Shown here: positions 1-8,490 of the stretch, in pieces
How the letters are laid out: each line of letters opens with the position of its first letter
How positions within the stretch are numbered: position 1 is the first letter of the stretch
DNA from: Candidatus Polarisedimenticolaceae bacterium
Lineage (GTDB): Bacteria > Pseudomonadota > Gammaproteobacteria > Chromatiales > Chromatiaceae
Length of the DNA stretch: 43,373 nucleotides
Assembly: GCA_021648685.1 (NCBI GenBank)
Contig: JAKISI010000028.1
Coordinates: 1 to 43,373 of the forward strand
Direction of reading: 5' to 3'
Position numbers and translations under genes: made by a program
Notes under the pieces: generated by a model
What the model was told of the DNA's origin: nothing
What the model saw: the letters and a program-made list of their open reading frames with translations, nothing else
Database searches by the model: none

Positions 1-1040
1 TGATGGTGCAGGATGAAACGGGATCGGTCTTCGATGATGTTAACCCGTAGCCCCAGTTCCACCGGTACACCGGCCTTGCCTTTGCAGATCCATTCGGTGT
101 GTGGCTGGAAGATGGAGAAGACCTTTTTATCATGGGGGATGCGTTCGCCCTGCCAAACAAAAGTTTTAGACCATGATTTCAAATCACTGGGCAGCGGCAT
201 TGCTGTTCCTTACGGCTCATATGATGTTAAAAGGAATGAGGGGTTTGTCAATGTAGGCGTTTCATCAGACACGGCGGAGTTTGCGGTCAATAGCATTTGG
301 CAGTGGTGGCGACATTTTGGTAAGCGGTCTTACAAAGATGCAGACGAATTGCTAATTTGTGCTGATGGTGGGGGCAGCAACTCAAGTCGAAGTCGAGCGT
401 GGAAGTTTTATCTCCAAGAGTTATCAAACAAAATTGGCATATCTATTACTGTGTGTCACTACCCTCCTGGAACAAGCAAATGGAATAAAATTGAACACAA
501 AATGTTTTCCTTTATTAGCATGAATTGGAAAGGGAAGCCTCTCGAGAATTATGAGTCAATATTGAAATTAATAAGTGAAACAAAAACAAAGGGTGGGCTT
601 AAAATAGAGTCCCGATTAGATACAAAAAAATACGAGAAGGGTAAGAAAATTACCAAAGAAGATTTCGCCAATCTCTCTCTTGAATTTAAAAACAAATTCC
701 CCCTTTGGAACTACACAATCAAGCCGTTTGAATAGACCAAACCGTCAAGTTATTTTTTGACAAGCCCTAGCCGAAGTATGCCCAGCACCAGGATTTGCCA
801 TTGCGACATACCGGGACGGCCTGTATCAGGATTTACTTTGCCGCTTTCTCCCTTGCCAGTGCGCTCAGGCAGCACTTCTTCGAGGATGGCGAATACCGGC
901 TCACGTACCTCCGGCGTTATATAGATGTGCTGTAGTCCCAGCAGAATCTGCGGAATGTCGTCTCGAGATTTTGGATCCAATCGAATGGCACCGATCTCTT
1001 GCTCGCCTATTTGCAATTGTGGGTCGATTATTTTGCGCAT
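1..1040 (-). pseudogene. ISNCY-family transposase, interrupted and internally deleted
   Basis: Reading leftward from the ATG at 1040-1038, the first 90 or so residues match the N-terminus typical of proteins annotated as ISNCY family transposases: MRKIIDPQ at the start, a SRDDIPQILLGLQ segment, and a GRPGMSQWQILVLG segment. The match ends near base 763. On the same strand, bases 158 to 1 encode GERIPHDKKVFSIF, PHTEWICKGKAG and VELGLRV, which belong roughly 170-180 residues further along that family. The middle of the gene is therefore missing and replaced by a foreign IS fragment. The product cannot be functional. Family assignment rests on recalled sequence patterns; the break is directly visible. 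Confidence 0.8.
159..762 (+). pseudogene. ISAzo13-family transposase, C-terminal fragment with its IS end
   Basis: From about base 160 the + strand encodes the C-terminal half of an ISAzo13-like DDE transposase: VPYGSYD, RNEGFVNVG, a catalytic-type LLICADGGGSNSSRSR segment, VCHYPPGTSKWNKIEH and FSFISMNWKGKPL, ending at the TAG at 733-735. The open frame extends upstream to base 13, but bases 13-158 read better on the other strand as the ISNCY transposase, so the apparent N-terminus is an artefact of fusion. Bases 736-762 (ending TTTTTTGACA) probably are the right end of the element. The N-terminal half and left end are missing, so the fragment is inactive. Confidence 0.78.
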
Positions 1041-1339
1041 GGGGATTTCACCGGGTGAAGATTTGTAGGTTTTGTCGTATTTTACGCATCCGAGTATTAC
1101 CCCCAGGTCGGCGACTGTTGGAACAGTGCTTTAAAAACAATGGCTTATCGAATATAGAGCAAATACTGCTGCTTGCTGCTCATTCATTCTTCAACACCAT
1201 GGTTCTAGTATAACATGCTGTTTTTAATCATGTTTTCGTCTTTCCGTTCAGACGCTAATTATGGATGGGAATTAAGTGTGTCCAGCAAACCGTCACCGTA
1301 ACCTACAGTGAGAGGCTTTGACCGCAGAATAGGTTTTGA

Positions 1340-2080
1340 TTAGCCGCTACAGACAGGGCAATCAGGATCGGCAGAGAGCTTCAGGCTGCGCCATTGCATG
1401 TGTAGCGCGTCCAGTATCAGCAGCTTGCCCTTTAGCGGGGTGCCGGCTCCAGTCAGAACCTTTATTGCTTCAACAGCCTGGATGCTGCCGATAATGCCGA
1501 CAACCGGTGCCAGTACGCCATTTTCAGAGCAGGTTTGCTCAACCTCAATGCCGTCACTGTAGAGACACCGATAACAGGGATCTCCGGGCGTGCCGGTAAA
1601 GACAGAGACCTGCCCCTCCATGCGAATCGCGGCACCAGAAATCAGCGGGGTCTGTGCCGCCACGCTGGCCTTGTTGAGTGCAAAGCGGGTGGCAAAATTG
1701 TCACTGGCGTCGATGATAAGATCGGCCTTCGCTACCTGCTCAGCCAGCGCCTCTCCCTCCAGCTGCCGGTTGATACAGTGAATCTGGCACTCCGGGTTGA
1801 TACCCGCCAGGGTGTTGCGTGCCGACTCCACCTTGGGCAGCCCGATGTGCTCGGTGGTATGGATGATCTGTCGTTGCAGGTTGCTCAGGTCAACCTGGTC
1901 AAAATCTACCAGTACCAACTCACCCACCCCGGCTGCGGCCAGATACATGGCAGCAGGTGAGCCCAGGCCGCCAAGCCCGATGATCAGCACGCGGGACTGA
2001 AGCAGTTTTTGCTGCCCTTCAAAACCAATCTCCGGCAGCATGATCTGGCGGCTATAGCGCAGCAGTTGTTGATCTTCCAT
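1340..2080 (-). CDS. moeB: MoeB/ThiF-type adenylyltransferase (molybdopterin-synthase sulfurylation)
   Basis: A 246-residue E1-like enzyme that adenylates the C-terminal glycine of a ubiquitin-like sulfur carrier (MoaD in molybdenum cofactor synthesis; possibly ThiS). The nucleotide-binding GLGGLGSP loop is at residues 35-42, followed by the DFDQVDLSNLQRQ segment. Two Cys-X2-Cys pairs (169/172 and 241/244) form the usual structural zinc site, and a TCSENGVLAP segment surrounds Cys184. Length is normal for MoeB, and there is no rhodanese extension. It is the last gene of the minus-strand hemA-prfA-prmC operon, three bases after the prmC stop. MoeB versus HesA/ThiF naming rests on this synteny, so the exact carrier partner is inferred. 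Confidence 0.85.
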   Translation of the reverse strand: MEDQQLLRYSRQIMLPEIGFEGQQKLLQSRVLIIGLGGLGSPAAMYLAAAGVGELVLVDFDQVDLSNLQRQIIHTTEHIGLPKVESARNTLAGINPECQIHCINRQLEGEALAEQVAKADLIIDASDNFATRFALNKASVAAQTPLISGAAIRMEGQVSVFTGTPGDPCYRCLYSDGIEVEQTCSENGVLAPVVGIIGSIQAVEAIKVLTGAGTPLKGKLLILDALHMQWRSLKLSADPDCPVCSG

Positions 2081-2083
2081 TGG

Positions 2084-2932
2084 TTAAAGTTGCCCCATTG
2101 TTATGCGATCCTGCCCTGGCATATCCTGTTGGGTGCTGAGCTGTTTAAACCCATGGGTTTTAAATAGCTCATACACCTTTGAGCCTTGATTATAACCATG
2201 TTCGAGCAGTAGCCAGCCACCGGCAGAGAGATAATTTGGTGTCTGCTTGATGATACAGCGAATATCATCCAGCCCCTCCATACCTGAAGTCAGAGCGCCT
2301 CTTGGCTCCCAAGGCAGATCACCTTGGTTTAAGTGAGGGTCACTATCAGAAATGTAGGGCGGGTTGCTGAGAATAAGGTTGAATTTATGGCCTTGTGGCA
2401 GAGCTTCGCACCACCGGCCTTTGTGGGTTTGGATGTTTTTGAGCTTTAGATGTTTAAAATTACCTTCAGCGATGTTAAGTGCGGATGCAGAAACATCGGT
2501 CGCAAAGATGCTGCAATGGGGACGTTCGGTAGCAATGGCCGCTGCAATGGCTCCGCTGCCAGTGCCGAGGTCCGCGATGATGTAAGGTTGATCTGGCGGG
2601 ATCAGCTTCAGTGCCAGCTCAATCAATAGCTCTGTCTCTGGGCGTGGGATTAGGGTATCAGTCGTGACCTGTAGATCCAGTGACCAAAACTCTCGATGCC
2701 CGGTAATGTATGCGATGGGTTCGCCTTTGATACGGCGTGCTGCCAGGGCAGAAAAAGCGTTTAGCTGATCGGGTTTAAGTGATCTGTCTGACCATGCGTA
2801 AAGGTAGCTACGTGGCTTGTCAAGGCAGAAGCCGAGTAGGATCTCTGCCTCTAGCCGGGGGTTCGTTCCAGGCAGAGCGGCAAGCTGCTGTTGGGCATTT
2901 TGCAGGGCATCTCGAATGGTGCAGTGGCTCAC
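2084..2932 (-). CDS. prmC: Release factor glutamine methyltransferase PrmC (HemK)
   Basis: A 282-residue SAM-dependent enzyme that N5-methylates the glutamine of the GGQ motif in release factors RF1 and RF2. The SAM-binding motif [10 protein letters not shown] is at residues 121-130, and the catalytic NPPY motif is at 190-193. The N-terminal helical domain that contacts the release factor is present, so the protein is full length. The start codon overlaps the prfA stop by four bases (ATGA type), which suggests translational coupling with its own substrate gene. The family function is well established in E. coli. Confidence 0.95.
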   Translation of the reverse strand: MSHCTIRDALQNAQQQLAALPGTNPRLEAEILLGFCLDKPRSYLYAWSDRSLKPDQLNAFSALAARRIKGEPIAYITGHREFWSLDLQVTTDTLIPRPETELLIELALKLIPPDQPYIIADLGTGSGAIAAAIATERPHCSIFATDVSASALNIAEGNFKHLKLKNIQTHKGRWCEALPQGHKFNLILSNPPYISDSDPHLNQGDLPWEPRGALTSGMEGLDDIRCIIKQTPNYLSAGGWLLLEHGYNQGSKVYELFKTHGFKQLSTQQDMPGQDRITMGQL

Positions 2933-4011
2933 TGGTTCTCGGCCAGGGCGGTGAGCTGCTCGGCCTGGCTCTCCCGGATCAGTGGCTCAATGACCTGCTT
3001 CAGATCGCCCTGGGTGATCTCATCCAGTTTGTAGAGGGTGAGGTTGATGCGGTGGTCGGTGACCCGGTTCTGTGGGTAGTTATAGGTGCGGATGCGCTCT
3101 GAGCGGTCACCGCTGCCGACCTGAAGTTTGCGGGCGCTGGCCTGCTCTGCCGTCTGTTTCTCCTGGGCGCTGGAGAGCAGCCTGGCCTGTAACAGGGACA
3201 TGGCGCGCGCGCGGTTTTTGTGCTGTGAGCGCTCATCCTGACACTCGACCACCACCCCGCTGGGCAGATGCGTCAGGCGAATGGCCGAGTCGGTTTTGTT
3301 GACGTGCTGGCCGCCTGCACCGGAGGCGCGAAAGGTATCGACGCGCAGATCTTTGCTGTCGATGATGATCTTGTCGATCTCGGCCGTTTCGGCCAGGATG
3401 GCGACGGTGCAGGCCGAGGTATGGACGCGCCCCTGGGATTCGGTCTCAGGCACACGCTGCACACGGTGGGTGCCGGATTCAAATTTTAGCTGGGAGTAGA
3501 CATTGCGACCACTGATGCGGCAGATGATCTCTTTGTAGCCGCCTTGCTCTCCCAGACTCTCGCTGATGTTTTCGGCCTGCCAGCCCTGGGCTTCGGCATA
3601 GCGCAGATACATGCGGTAGAGGTCGCCGGCAAAGAGTGCGGCCTCTGCCCCACCGGTGCCTGCGCGGATCTCAAGAAAGACGTTGCGCTCATCGTTGGGG
3701 TCGGGTGGAATCAGCAGCAGCTGCAGTTTAGGCTCCAGCTCGGCAAGTTGCTGCCGGGCACTCTGAAGCGACTCCCTGGCCAGCTCCTCCATCTCCGGGT
3801 CGCTCAGCATCTCCTGCGCCTCGGCAATCTCATCCTCCAATGCCTGATACCGGGTGTAGCAGGTGACCAGTGGCTCCAGCTGGGCATACTCCTGGCTGAG
3901 GCTGCGAAATTGATTTTGGTTGCTTTGGATCTCAGGTTCAGCCAGCAGCGCAGAGATCTCTTCGAAGCGCTCTGCCAGCTGCTCCAGCTTACCGCGTATG
4001 GAGGGTTTCAT
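2929..4011 (-). CDS. prfA: Peptide chain release factor 1
   Basis: RF1 recognises UAA and UAG in the ribosomal A site and triggers peptidyl-tRNA hydrolysis. The protein is 360 residues, the usual length. The GGQ motif falls at residues 233-235 and the codon-recognition tripeptide at 188-190 reads PET, which fits the P-x-T form of RF1 rather than the SPF form of RF2. The start overlaps the hemA stop by four bases, so hemA, prfA and prmC look like one transcript with coupled translation, as in E. coli. Confidence 0.97.
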   Translation of the reverse strand: MKPSIRGKLEQLAERFEEISALLAEPEIQSNQNQFRSLSQEYAQLEPLVTCYTRYQALEDEIAEAQEMLSDPEMEELARESLQSARQQLAELEPKLQLLLIPPDPNDERNVFLEIRAGTGGAEAALFAGDLYRMYLRYAEAQGWQAENISESLGEQGGYKEIICRISGRNVYSQLKFESGTHRVQRVPETESQGRVHTSACTVAILAETAEIDKIIIDSKDLRVDTFRASGAGGQHVNKTDSAIRLTHLPSGVVVECQDERSQHKNRARAMSLLQARLLSSAQEKQTAEQASARKLQVGSGDRSERIRTYNYPQNRVTDHRINLTLYKLDEITQGDLKQVIEPLIRESQAEQLTALAENQ

Positions 4012-5279
4012 TCTTTGCGAGATCGGGGGCTATTGATCTGAAACAGGGTGTTGGCGGCTTTGAGCAGATCACGTTGGCCATCAAAACCTGCCTGGCGAAT
4101 GCTGGCGCTGGGGGCGTGCAATAGCTTGTTGGTTAGGGTGTGTGCCAGAAACTGAAGCGCCTCCTCCGGGGATTTACCGCTCTCCAGCAGGCGCTGGGCG
4201 CGCTGCAAGACCGCATCTCGTGTCTGCTCGGCCTGGTTGCGGTAGTCCCGGATGATATCGAAGGCATCGAGCGAGCGCAGCCAGCCCATGAACTCTTCGA
4301 CGTGCAGCTCGATGATTTCGACAGCTTGCCCGGCGGCCTCCTGGCGTGAGCGCAGGTTCTCTTGGATCACCTCGTCCAGGTCATCCACGGTGTAGAGGTA
4401 GACATCGTCCAGATTGCCAACCTCGGCCTCAATGTCGCGGGGGACGGCAATATCAACCATAAACATCGGCTGGTGGCGGCGCTTTTTCAGGGCACTTTCG
4501 ACAGAGCCTTTGCCCAGCACAGGCAGCGGGCTGGCGGTTGAGGAGATGACAATATCTGCCTCCGCCAGATGGGCGGGGATCTCGGTCAACGCAATGGCGT
4601 AAGCGTCAAACTGGCTGGCCAGGGTGTGTGCCCGCTCAACGGTGCGGTTGGCTACGATCATGCGCCCAATGCCATGTTGGTGCAGATGTCGGGCGGCCAG
4701 TTCAATGGTTTCGCCTGCGCCGATCAACATGGCGGTCTGGCTGGAGAGGTCGCTGAAGATTTGGCGGGCCAGGCTGACGGCGGCAAAGGCGACGGAGACC
4801 GGGCTACTGCCAATGGCAGTATCGGTGCGTACCTGTTTGGCCACTGAGAAGGTGTGTTGGAAGAGCCGCCCCAGCAGTTTGCGGGTGGCCCCGGCATCGC
4901 TGGCGGTCTGATAGGCGGCCTTTACCTGCCCCAAAATCTGTGGTTCGCCCAGCACCAGTGAGTCCAGCCCACTGGCAACCTTTAGCAGATGCTGTACGGC
5001 ATCCCTCCCCTCATGCCCATACAGATAGGGGCTGATGGTTTCAACCTCCATGCCGTGGAAGGCGGCCAGCCAGTTGTAGATCTCCTCTTTGTCTGCGCCT
5101 GCCAGCGCGCAGTAGATCTCGGTGCGGTTGCAGGTGGAGAGGATGACAGCTTCCGTGACGGCCTGCTGCTCCAACAGGCTGCGCAGGGCAGCCACGATTA
5201 TATCCGGACCAAAGGTCAGGCGTTCGCGAATATCTATCGGGGCGCTTTTGTGGTTAATGCCTAGTGTGAGCAGCTGCAT
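4008..5279 (-). CDS. hemA: Glutamyl-tRNA reductase
   Basis: The enzyme reduces glutamyl-tRNA(Glu) to glutamate-1-semialdehyde with NADPH, the first committed step of C5 tetrapyrrole (heme, siroheme) synthesis. The catalytic cysteine is Cys50 in the [10 protein letters not shown] motif. [18 protein letters not shown] motif and the NADPH-binding LIGAGE segment follow, then a C-terminal helical dimerisation domain. Length (423 residues) is typical. It is first in the minus-strand operon and is divergent from the TPR lipoprotein gene. I see no strong Shine-Dalgarno sequence before the ATG, although the N-terminus [14 protein letters not shown] matches the family start well. Confidence 0.96.
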   Translation of the reverse strand: MQLLTLGINHKSAPIDIRERLTFGPDIIVAALRSLLEQQAVTEAVILSTCNRTEIYCALAGADKEEIYNWLAAFHGMEVETISPYLYGHEGRDAVQHLLKVASGLDSLVLGEPQILGQVKAAYQTASDAGATRKLLGRLFQHTFSVAKQVRTDTAIGSSPVSVAFAAVSLARQIFSDLSSQTAMLIGAGETIELAARHLHQHGIGRMIVANRTVERAHTLASQFDAYAIALTEIPAHLAEADIVISSTASPLPVLGKGSVESALKKRRHQPMFMVDIAVPRDIEAEVGNLDDVYLYTVDDLDEVIQENLRSRQEAAGQAVEIIELHVEEFMGWLRSLDAFDIIRDYRNQAEQTRDAVLQRAQRLLESGKSPEEALQFLAHTLTNKLLHAPSASIRQAGFDGQRDLLKAANTLFQINSPRSRKE

Positions 5280-5640
5280 CGATTGGTGTCTTTTTGGGTG
5301 AATCTGAAATTGTGAATTATCAACGAGTTAAATTCAAGTATTAGTGTGCTACAACGGCAATATAAAGCTACAATCACCCTCTGGAGGCCGTCCAAGAAGA
5401 GGAACCACAGTGAGGAAAAGCTGGATCTGGCCAGATTCCCCCATTATTTTCGTTAAATATGCTCAATATTCGCCTCAAATAATGGAAAAATCTGGCTGAA
5501 ATGGCTGTTCCGCACTTGTGTCCGCCTTTTGGGTAGCAGGTCATCTATTCTCGGACGGCCTCCTGGATCATGGCTGGCAGAGTCCGTTAGAGATCGGTAG
5601 GATTTAAAGACATCAATTTTGAAACAAGTGGATTTAACAG
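5280..5640. other. Divergent intergenic region hemA / TPR lipoprotein
   Basis: About 360 bases contain no convincing gene. The hemA-proximal 100 bases are AT-rich and must contain the hemA promoter, although I cannot pick a convincing -35/-10 pair. The centre (about 5382-5565) is occupied by the MITE-like palindrome described separately. The last 75 bases lead to the TPR gene and contain no clear promoter consensus. Short reading frames here have no recognisable homology and are treated as noise. Confidence 0.7.
5382..5565. repeat. MITE-like imperfect palindrome of about 180 bp
   Basis: GGAGGCCGTCC at 5383-5393 is exactly the reverse complement of GGACGGCCTCC at 5553-5563, and the similarity continues inward (AAGAA.AG against GAGAATAG). 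Further in, AGTGAGGAA near 5408 faces its imperfect complement near 5510, GCCAGATT faces AATCTGGC, and CCATTATTT (about 5440) faces AAATAATGG around a centre near 5467. The whole unit can fold back on itself and ends in short terminal inverted repeats, as miniature inverted-repeat elements do. It encodes nothing. A clear target-site duplication is not visible. Transcription from either side would give a long hairpin RNA. Confidence 0.6.
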
Positions 5641-5643
5641 GTG

Positions 5644-7425
5644 ATGAAGGCAGTGCTGATTCGATGGTTGGGATGTTTTGCAGTGGCTGTTCTGTTGGCT
5701 GGCTGCGGCACGAAGGCGCATAAGCAAGCGGCAGAACCACAGGCCGTTACGCCGCATAAGGACGTGGCTGTAAAAGCGACTGTGTCAGCCGCGCTACCGT
5801 TTCCAGAGCCGAAAGAGGAGCAGGACAAGAGCCTGACGCCGGATATCGTCTACAGCATTCTGGTGGCAGAGCTGGCCATTCAGCGCGGTGATCCAGAGCT
5901 GGCCTACTCACACTATATATATGGTGCCAGCCTGTCGGGGGATGCCTGGGCGGCACAGCAGGCCACCCGTATTGCGACCAGCATGAGGGATGTGGATCGT
6001 TCCGTTGCTGCGGCAGAGCGGTGGGTTGCGTTGGCTCCCAATTCACCACAGGCCAGGGCCACTGCGGTAATGCTCTACCTGCAGGCGGAGCAGCTGGAGC
6101 CGGCAGCAGAACATCTTGTGGCATTTGTCAAAATCAACCAAGCGCTGGGGCAGGATGGATTTATACGTGCAGTTGCTGTGGTCAGGCGCTCGGTGAGTCA
6201 ACAGCTTGGCCTGCAAGCAATGCGGCGCCTGGTCGATGCCTATCCGGATGAGCAGCAGGCACACTATGCGCTGGCACTGGTGGCGGTTGCCGCCAAACAG
6301 TATGCAGTGGCTGAGAATGAGGCGCGAGGCTTGCTGGACTCCTATCCAGACCGGGCCAGGATCCACATCCTGCTGAGCACCATCTTCAATGCACAGGGCA
6401 ACAGGGTGGCAGCGGAGCAGACGCTGGAGAAGGCGTTGGCCGAGGAGCCGGAAAATCGCCTTCTGCTCACAGCCTATGCCCGTGCCCTTATGGAGTCTAA
6501 AAAACCTCAGCGGGCGCGCGAGCAGTTCCAAAAGATCGAGCAGCTGACACCGGATGACCCGGATCTGCTCTACACCCTGGGGATATTGTCTATCGAACTT
6601 CGGCAGCTGGCAGATTCGCGCGTTTATCTGCAACGGCTGATAGAGAATGGAAGAGGAGGTCGATTGGGGGATGCCGCCTATTTTATGGGGCGTACCTACG
6701 AGATAGAGGATCAACCGGATAAGGCCATCGCATGGTATGAGCAGGTATCCAGCGGGGGTTATGTGACAGAGGCGCGCAGCCGGATCGCCCGGTTGCTGGC
6801 GCTTTCAGGTGAGCTGGATCGCGCCAGGGAGATGCTGCAGCAGCTACGGGTATCGATGCCGCACCATACGGAAGCCCTGTTTGTGGCTGAGGCCGAGCTT
6901 CTTCAGGAGCTGGATCTGCACAAAGAGGTCTTGGCTTTTGTGGGTGAGGCGCTGGAACAGTTTCCAGAGAGCCAGAGTCTGCTGTACCTTCGAGCCTTGA
7001 GTGCTGCGCCGCTGAAACAGCTGGATCTTTTGGAGCAGGATCTGACAAAAATCCTGCTGAAAAACCCTGAACATGCCGATGCACTAAATGCGCTCGGGTA
7101 TACCCTGGCTGACCAGACTGATCGCTATCAGGAGGCGCTGGGCTATATTCAGAAGGCACTGGCACTGCAACCGGATGCCCCCGCCATCCTCGACAGCATG
7201 GGTTGGGTGCAGTACCGTCTGGGCAATCATGCAGAGGCGCTGCGTTATCTGCGGCAGGCAATGGAGAAGCTGCCAGACCCGGAGATTGCTGCTCATCTGG
7301 GTGAGGTACTGTGGGTCTTAGGGGAGCGTGAAGAGGCCAGAAAGATCTGGAAGGATGCTGTAGAGCAGCATCCAAAAGAGCGTTATCTGCTGGATGTGCT
7401 AGAGCGTTTTGGCATCAGCTTCTGA
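5644..7425 (+). CDS. TPR-repeat lipoprotein, PA4667-like
   Basis: The protein is 593 residues from the ATG at 5644; a GTG codon lies directly before it at 5641 and is an equally possible start. The N-terminus is a bacterial lipoprotein signal with a VLLAGC lipobox, so the mature protein should be lipid-anchored, probably in the outer membrane. The rest is built of tetratricopeptide-type helical repeats, clearest in the C-terminal third (YQEALGYIQKALALQPD, NHAEALRYLRQAME, EREEARKIW). Its position beside hemA and ispE matches an uncharacterised TPR gene of Pseudomonas and other gammaproteobacteria. TPR arrays bind other proteins; the partner is unknown. Its end comes eight bases before the chosen ispE start. 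Confidence 0.85.
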   Translation: MKAVLIRWLGCFAVAVLLAGCGTKAHKQAAEPQAVTPHKDVAVKATVSAALPFPEPKEEQDKSLTPDIVYSILVAELAIQRGDPELAYSHYIYGASLSGDAWAAQQATRIATSMRDVDRSVAAAERWVALAPNSPQARATAVMLYLQAEQLEPAAEHLVAFVKINQALGQDGFIRAVAVVRRSVSQQLGLQAMRRLVDAYPDEQQAHYALALVAVAAKQYAVAENEARGLLDSYPDRARIHILLSTIFNAQGNRVAAEQTLEKALAEEPENRLLLTAYARALMESKKPQRAREQFQKIEQLTPDDPDLLYTLGILSIELRQLADSRVYLQRLIENGRGGRLGDAAYFMGRTYEIEDQPDKAIAWYEQVSSGGYVTEARSRIARLLALSGELDRAREMLQQLRVSMPHHTEALFVAEAELLQELDLHKEVLAFVGEALEQFPESQSLLYLRALSAAPLKQLDLLEQDLTKILLKNPEHADALNALGYTLADQTDRYQEALGYIQKALALQPDAPAILDSMGWVQYRLGNHAEALRYLRQAMEKLPDPEIAAHLGEVLWVLGEREEARKIWKDAVEQHPKERYLLDVLERFGISF

Positions 7426-7432
7426 AGTTGAG

Positions 7433-8278
7433 ATGGTTGCATTGCAAAACAGATCCTGGCCTGCGCCGGCCAAGCTCAACCTGCTGTTACGCATCGTCGG
7501 GCGGCGGGCGGATGGCTATCATCTTCTGCAGACCCTGTTCCAGTTTGTTGATATCGCCGATCAGCTGAGCTTCAATCTACGGGCGGATGGCGTAATAAAG
7601 CGCATCTCCGTGCTGGAAGGGGTGCCGGAAGATCAGGATCTGGTGGTGCGCGCTGCCCGCCTGCTGCAACGGGTAACGGGCACAGCACTTGGGGCGGAGA
7701 TCAGGCTGGAGAAACGGCTGCCGATGGGCGGAGGCCTGGGCGGTGGCAGCTCAGATGCTGCGACGACACTGGTGGCGCTGAACAGTCTTTGGGATACCGG
7801 CTTGAGTGAGGACCAGCTGGCAGGGCTGGGGCTGGAGCTGGGGGCGGATCTTCCGGTCTTTATCCGGGGATATGCGGCCTGGGCTGAGGGTGTGGGCGAG
7901 ACGCTGACTCCGGTGGATCTTCCCGAGCCCTGGTATCTGATTCTGGCACCCCCCTGCCATGTCTCGACCGCTGAGATCTTCTCTGATCCAAAGCTGGAGA
8001 GAGACTCGCCACCTATCACATTGAATCACTTTCTTTCCGGGTGTGTGGATAATAGCTGCCTGCCGGTTGTCTGTGAGCGTTATCCCGAAGTGGCGGCAGC
8101 GCTTGGGTGGTTGAATCAACATGCTCAGGCAAGGCTTACCGGCACGGGCGGCTGCGTATTTGCTGCTTTTAAAGATGAGGCCAGCGCCAGGCAGTTATTG
8201 CAACAGCTGCCGAAGCCCTATCAGGGGTTCGTTGGGCGAGGCCTGAACCGTTCGCCGCTGTTCGATTCTGCGAAATAA
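7433..8278 (+). CDS. ispE: 4-diphosphocytidyl-2-C-methyl-D-erythritol kinase
   Basis: A GHMP-family kinase that phosphorylates CDP-ME with ATP in the methylerythritol phosphate route to isoprenoid precursors. The PAKLNL substrate segment is at residues 12-17, the ATP-binding PMGGGLGGGSSDAA loop at about 98-110, and the LGADLPVF segment with the catalytic aspartate follows. Starting at the ATG at 7433 gives 281 residues and an N-terminus like E. coli IspE. A TTG at 7409 in the same frame would overlap the upstream TPR gene but adds residues not usual in the family. In many gammaproteobacteria lolB precedes ispE; here it does not. Confidence 0.93.
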   Translation: MVALQNRSWPAPAKLNLLLRIVGRRADGYHLLQTLFQFVDIADQLSFNLRADGVIKRISVLEGVPEDQDLVVRAARLLQRVTGTALGAEIRLEKRLPMGGGLGGGSSDAATTLVALNSLWDTGLSEDQLAGLGLELGADLPVFIRGYAAWAEGVGETLTPVDLPEPWYLILAPPCHVSTAEIFSDPKLERDSPPITLNHFLSGCVDNSCLPVVCERYPEVAAALGWLNQHAQARLTGTGGCVFAAFKDEASARQLLQQLPKPYQGFVGRGLNRSPLFDSAK

Positions 8279-8283
8279 AACAG

Positions 8284-8311
8284 TTGAGGGAAATCGCGCT
8301 TCTGGTATGAT
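8284..8311 (+). promoter_or_regulatory. Sigma70-type promoter for tRNA-Gln
   Basis: TTGAGG (8284-8289) and TATGAT (8306-8311) are separated by 16 bases, and a GC-rich discriminator (GCCCGACCCC) follows, as is typical of stringently controlled stable-RNA promoters. The mature tRNA begins 12 bases after the -10 box. The promoter probably also serves prs. Confidence 0.75.
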
Positions 8312-8323
8312 GCCCGACCCCAT

Positions 8324-8399
8324 TGGCCCGTGGAGCAATTGGTAGCTCACCAGATTTTGATTCTGGGTGTTCCTGGTTCGAGTCCAGGCGGGCCAGCCA
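8324..8399 (+). tRNA. tRNA-Gln (anticodon TTG)
   Basis: A 76-base cloverleaf with an acceptor stem TGGCCCG/CGGGCCA, anticodon loop TTTTGAT giving TTG, a TTCGAGT T-loop and an encoded GCCA end. The position between ispE and prs is the same as in Pseudomonas and related genomes. Confidence 0.95.
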
Positions 8400-8490
8400 T
8401 TTCTAAAACGCGGGGTTGCAAGCGGGGATTGCTTGTCTGGTCTTGCGATTTGCAGTGTGTAATTTTCAGTCGGAGCTTAAGGTGGTTGCC

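Larger units (their letters stand above)
1..1260 (-). mobile_element. ISNCY-type insertion sequence, copy 1 (broken, runs off the left edge)
   Basis: The outer 5' end of this element lies at about 1258-1260 and is read leftward. Its first roughly 220 bases (1260 down to 1041) reappear as the reverse complement at 43141-43358 with about ten differences by eye, so both are ends of the same IS type. Inside, the transposase gene starts at 1040, is broken near 763, and its later part resumes from about 158 to the window edge. The gap is filled by a fragment of another IS. The right edge is inferred from where similarity to the second copy stops (a TTAG.GTCTGAA.GGAAAGACG sequence). The distal end is outside the window, so terminal inverted repeats and target duplication cannot be checked. 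Confidence 0.75.

Noticed and set aside
13-735. A 240-residue intact transposase gene
   Set aside because: Its first 48 codons read as another transposase on the opposite strand, and it lacks the N-terminal half of the ISAzo13 family; it is a chimeric remnant.
971-1213. 80-codon plus-strand frame in the IS leader
   Set aside because: It lies opposite the start and leader of the ISNCY transposase; the conserved reading is on the minus strand.
5453-5740. Minus-strand frame of 95 codons upstream of hemA
   Set aside because: It lies mainly in the palindromic element, overlaps the start of the TPR gene and shows no recognisable motif.
6043-7375. Antisense frames of over 200 codons opposite the TPR gene
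   Set aside because: The sense frame has a lipoprotein signal and regular TPR repeats; the antisense frames lack any family motif.
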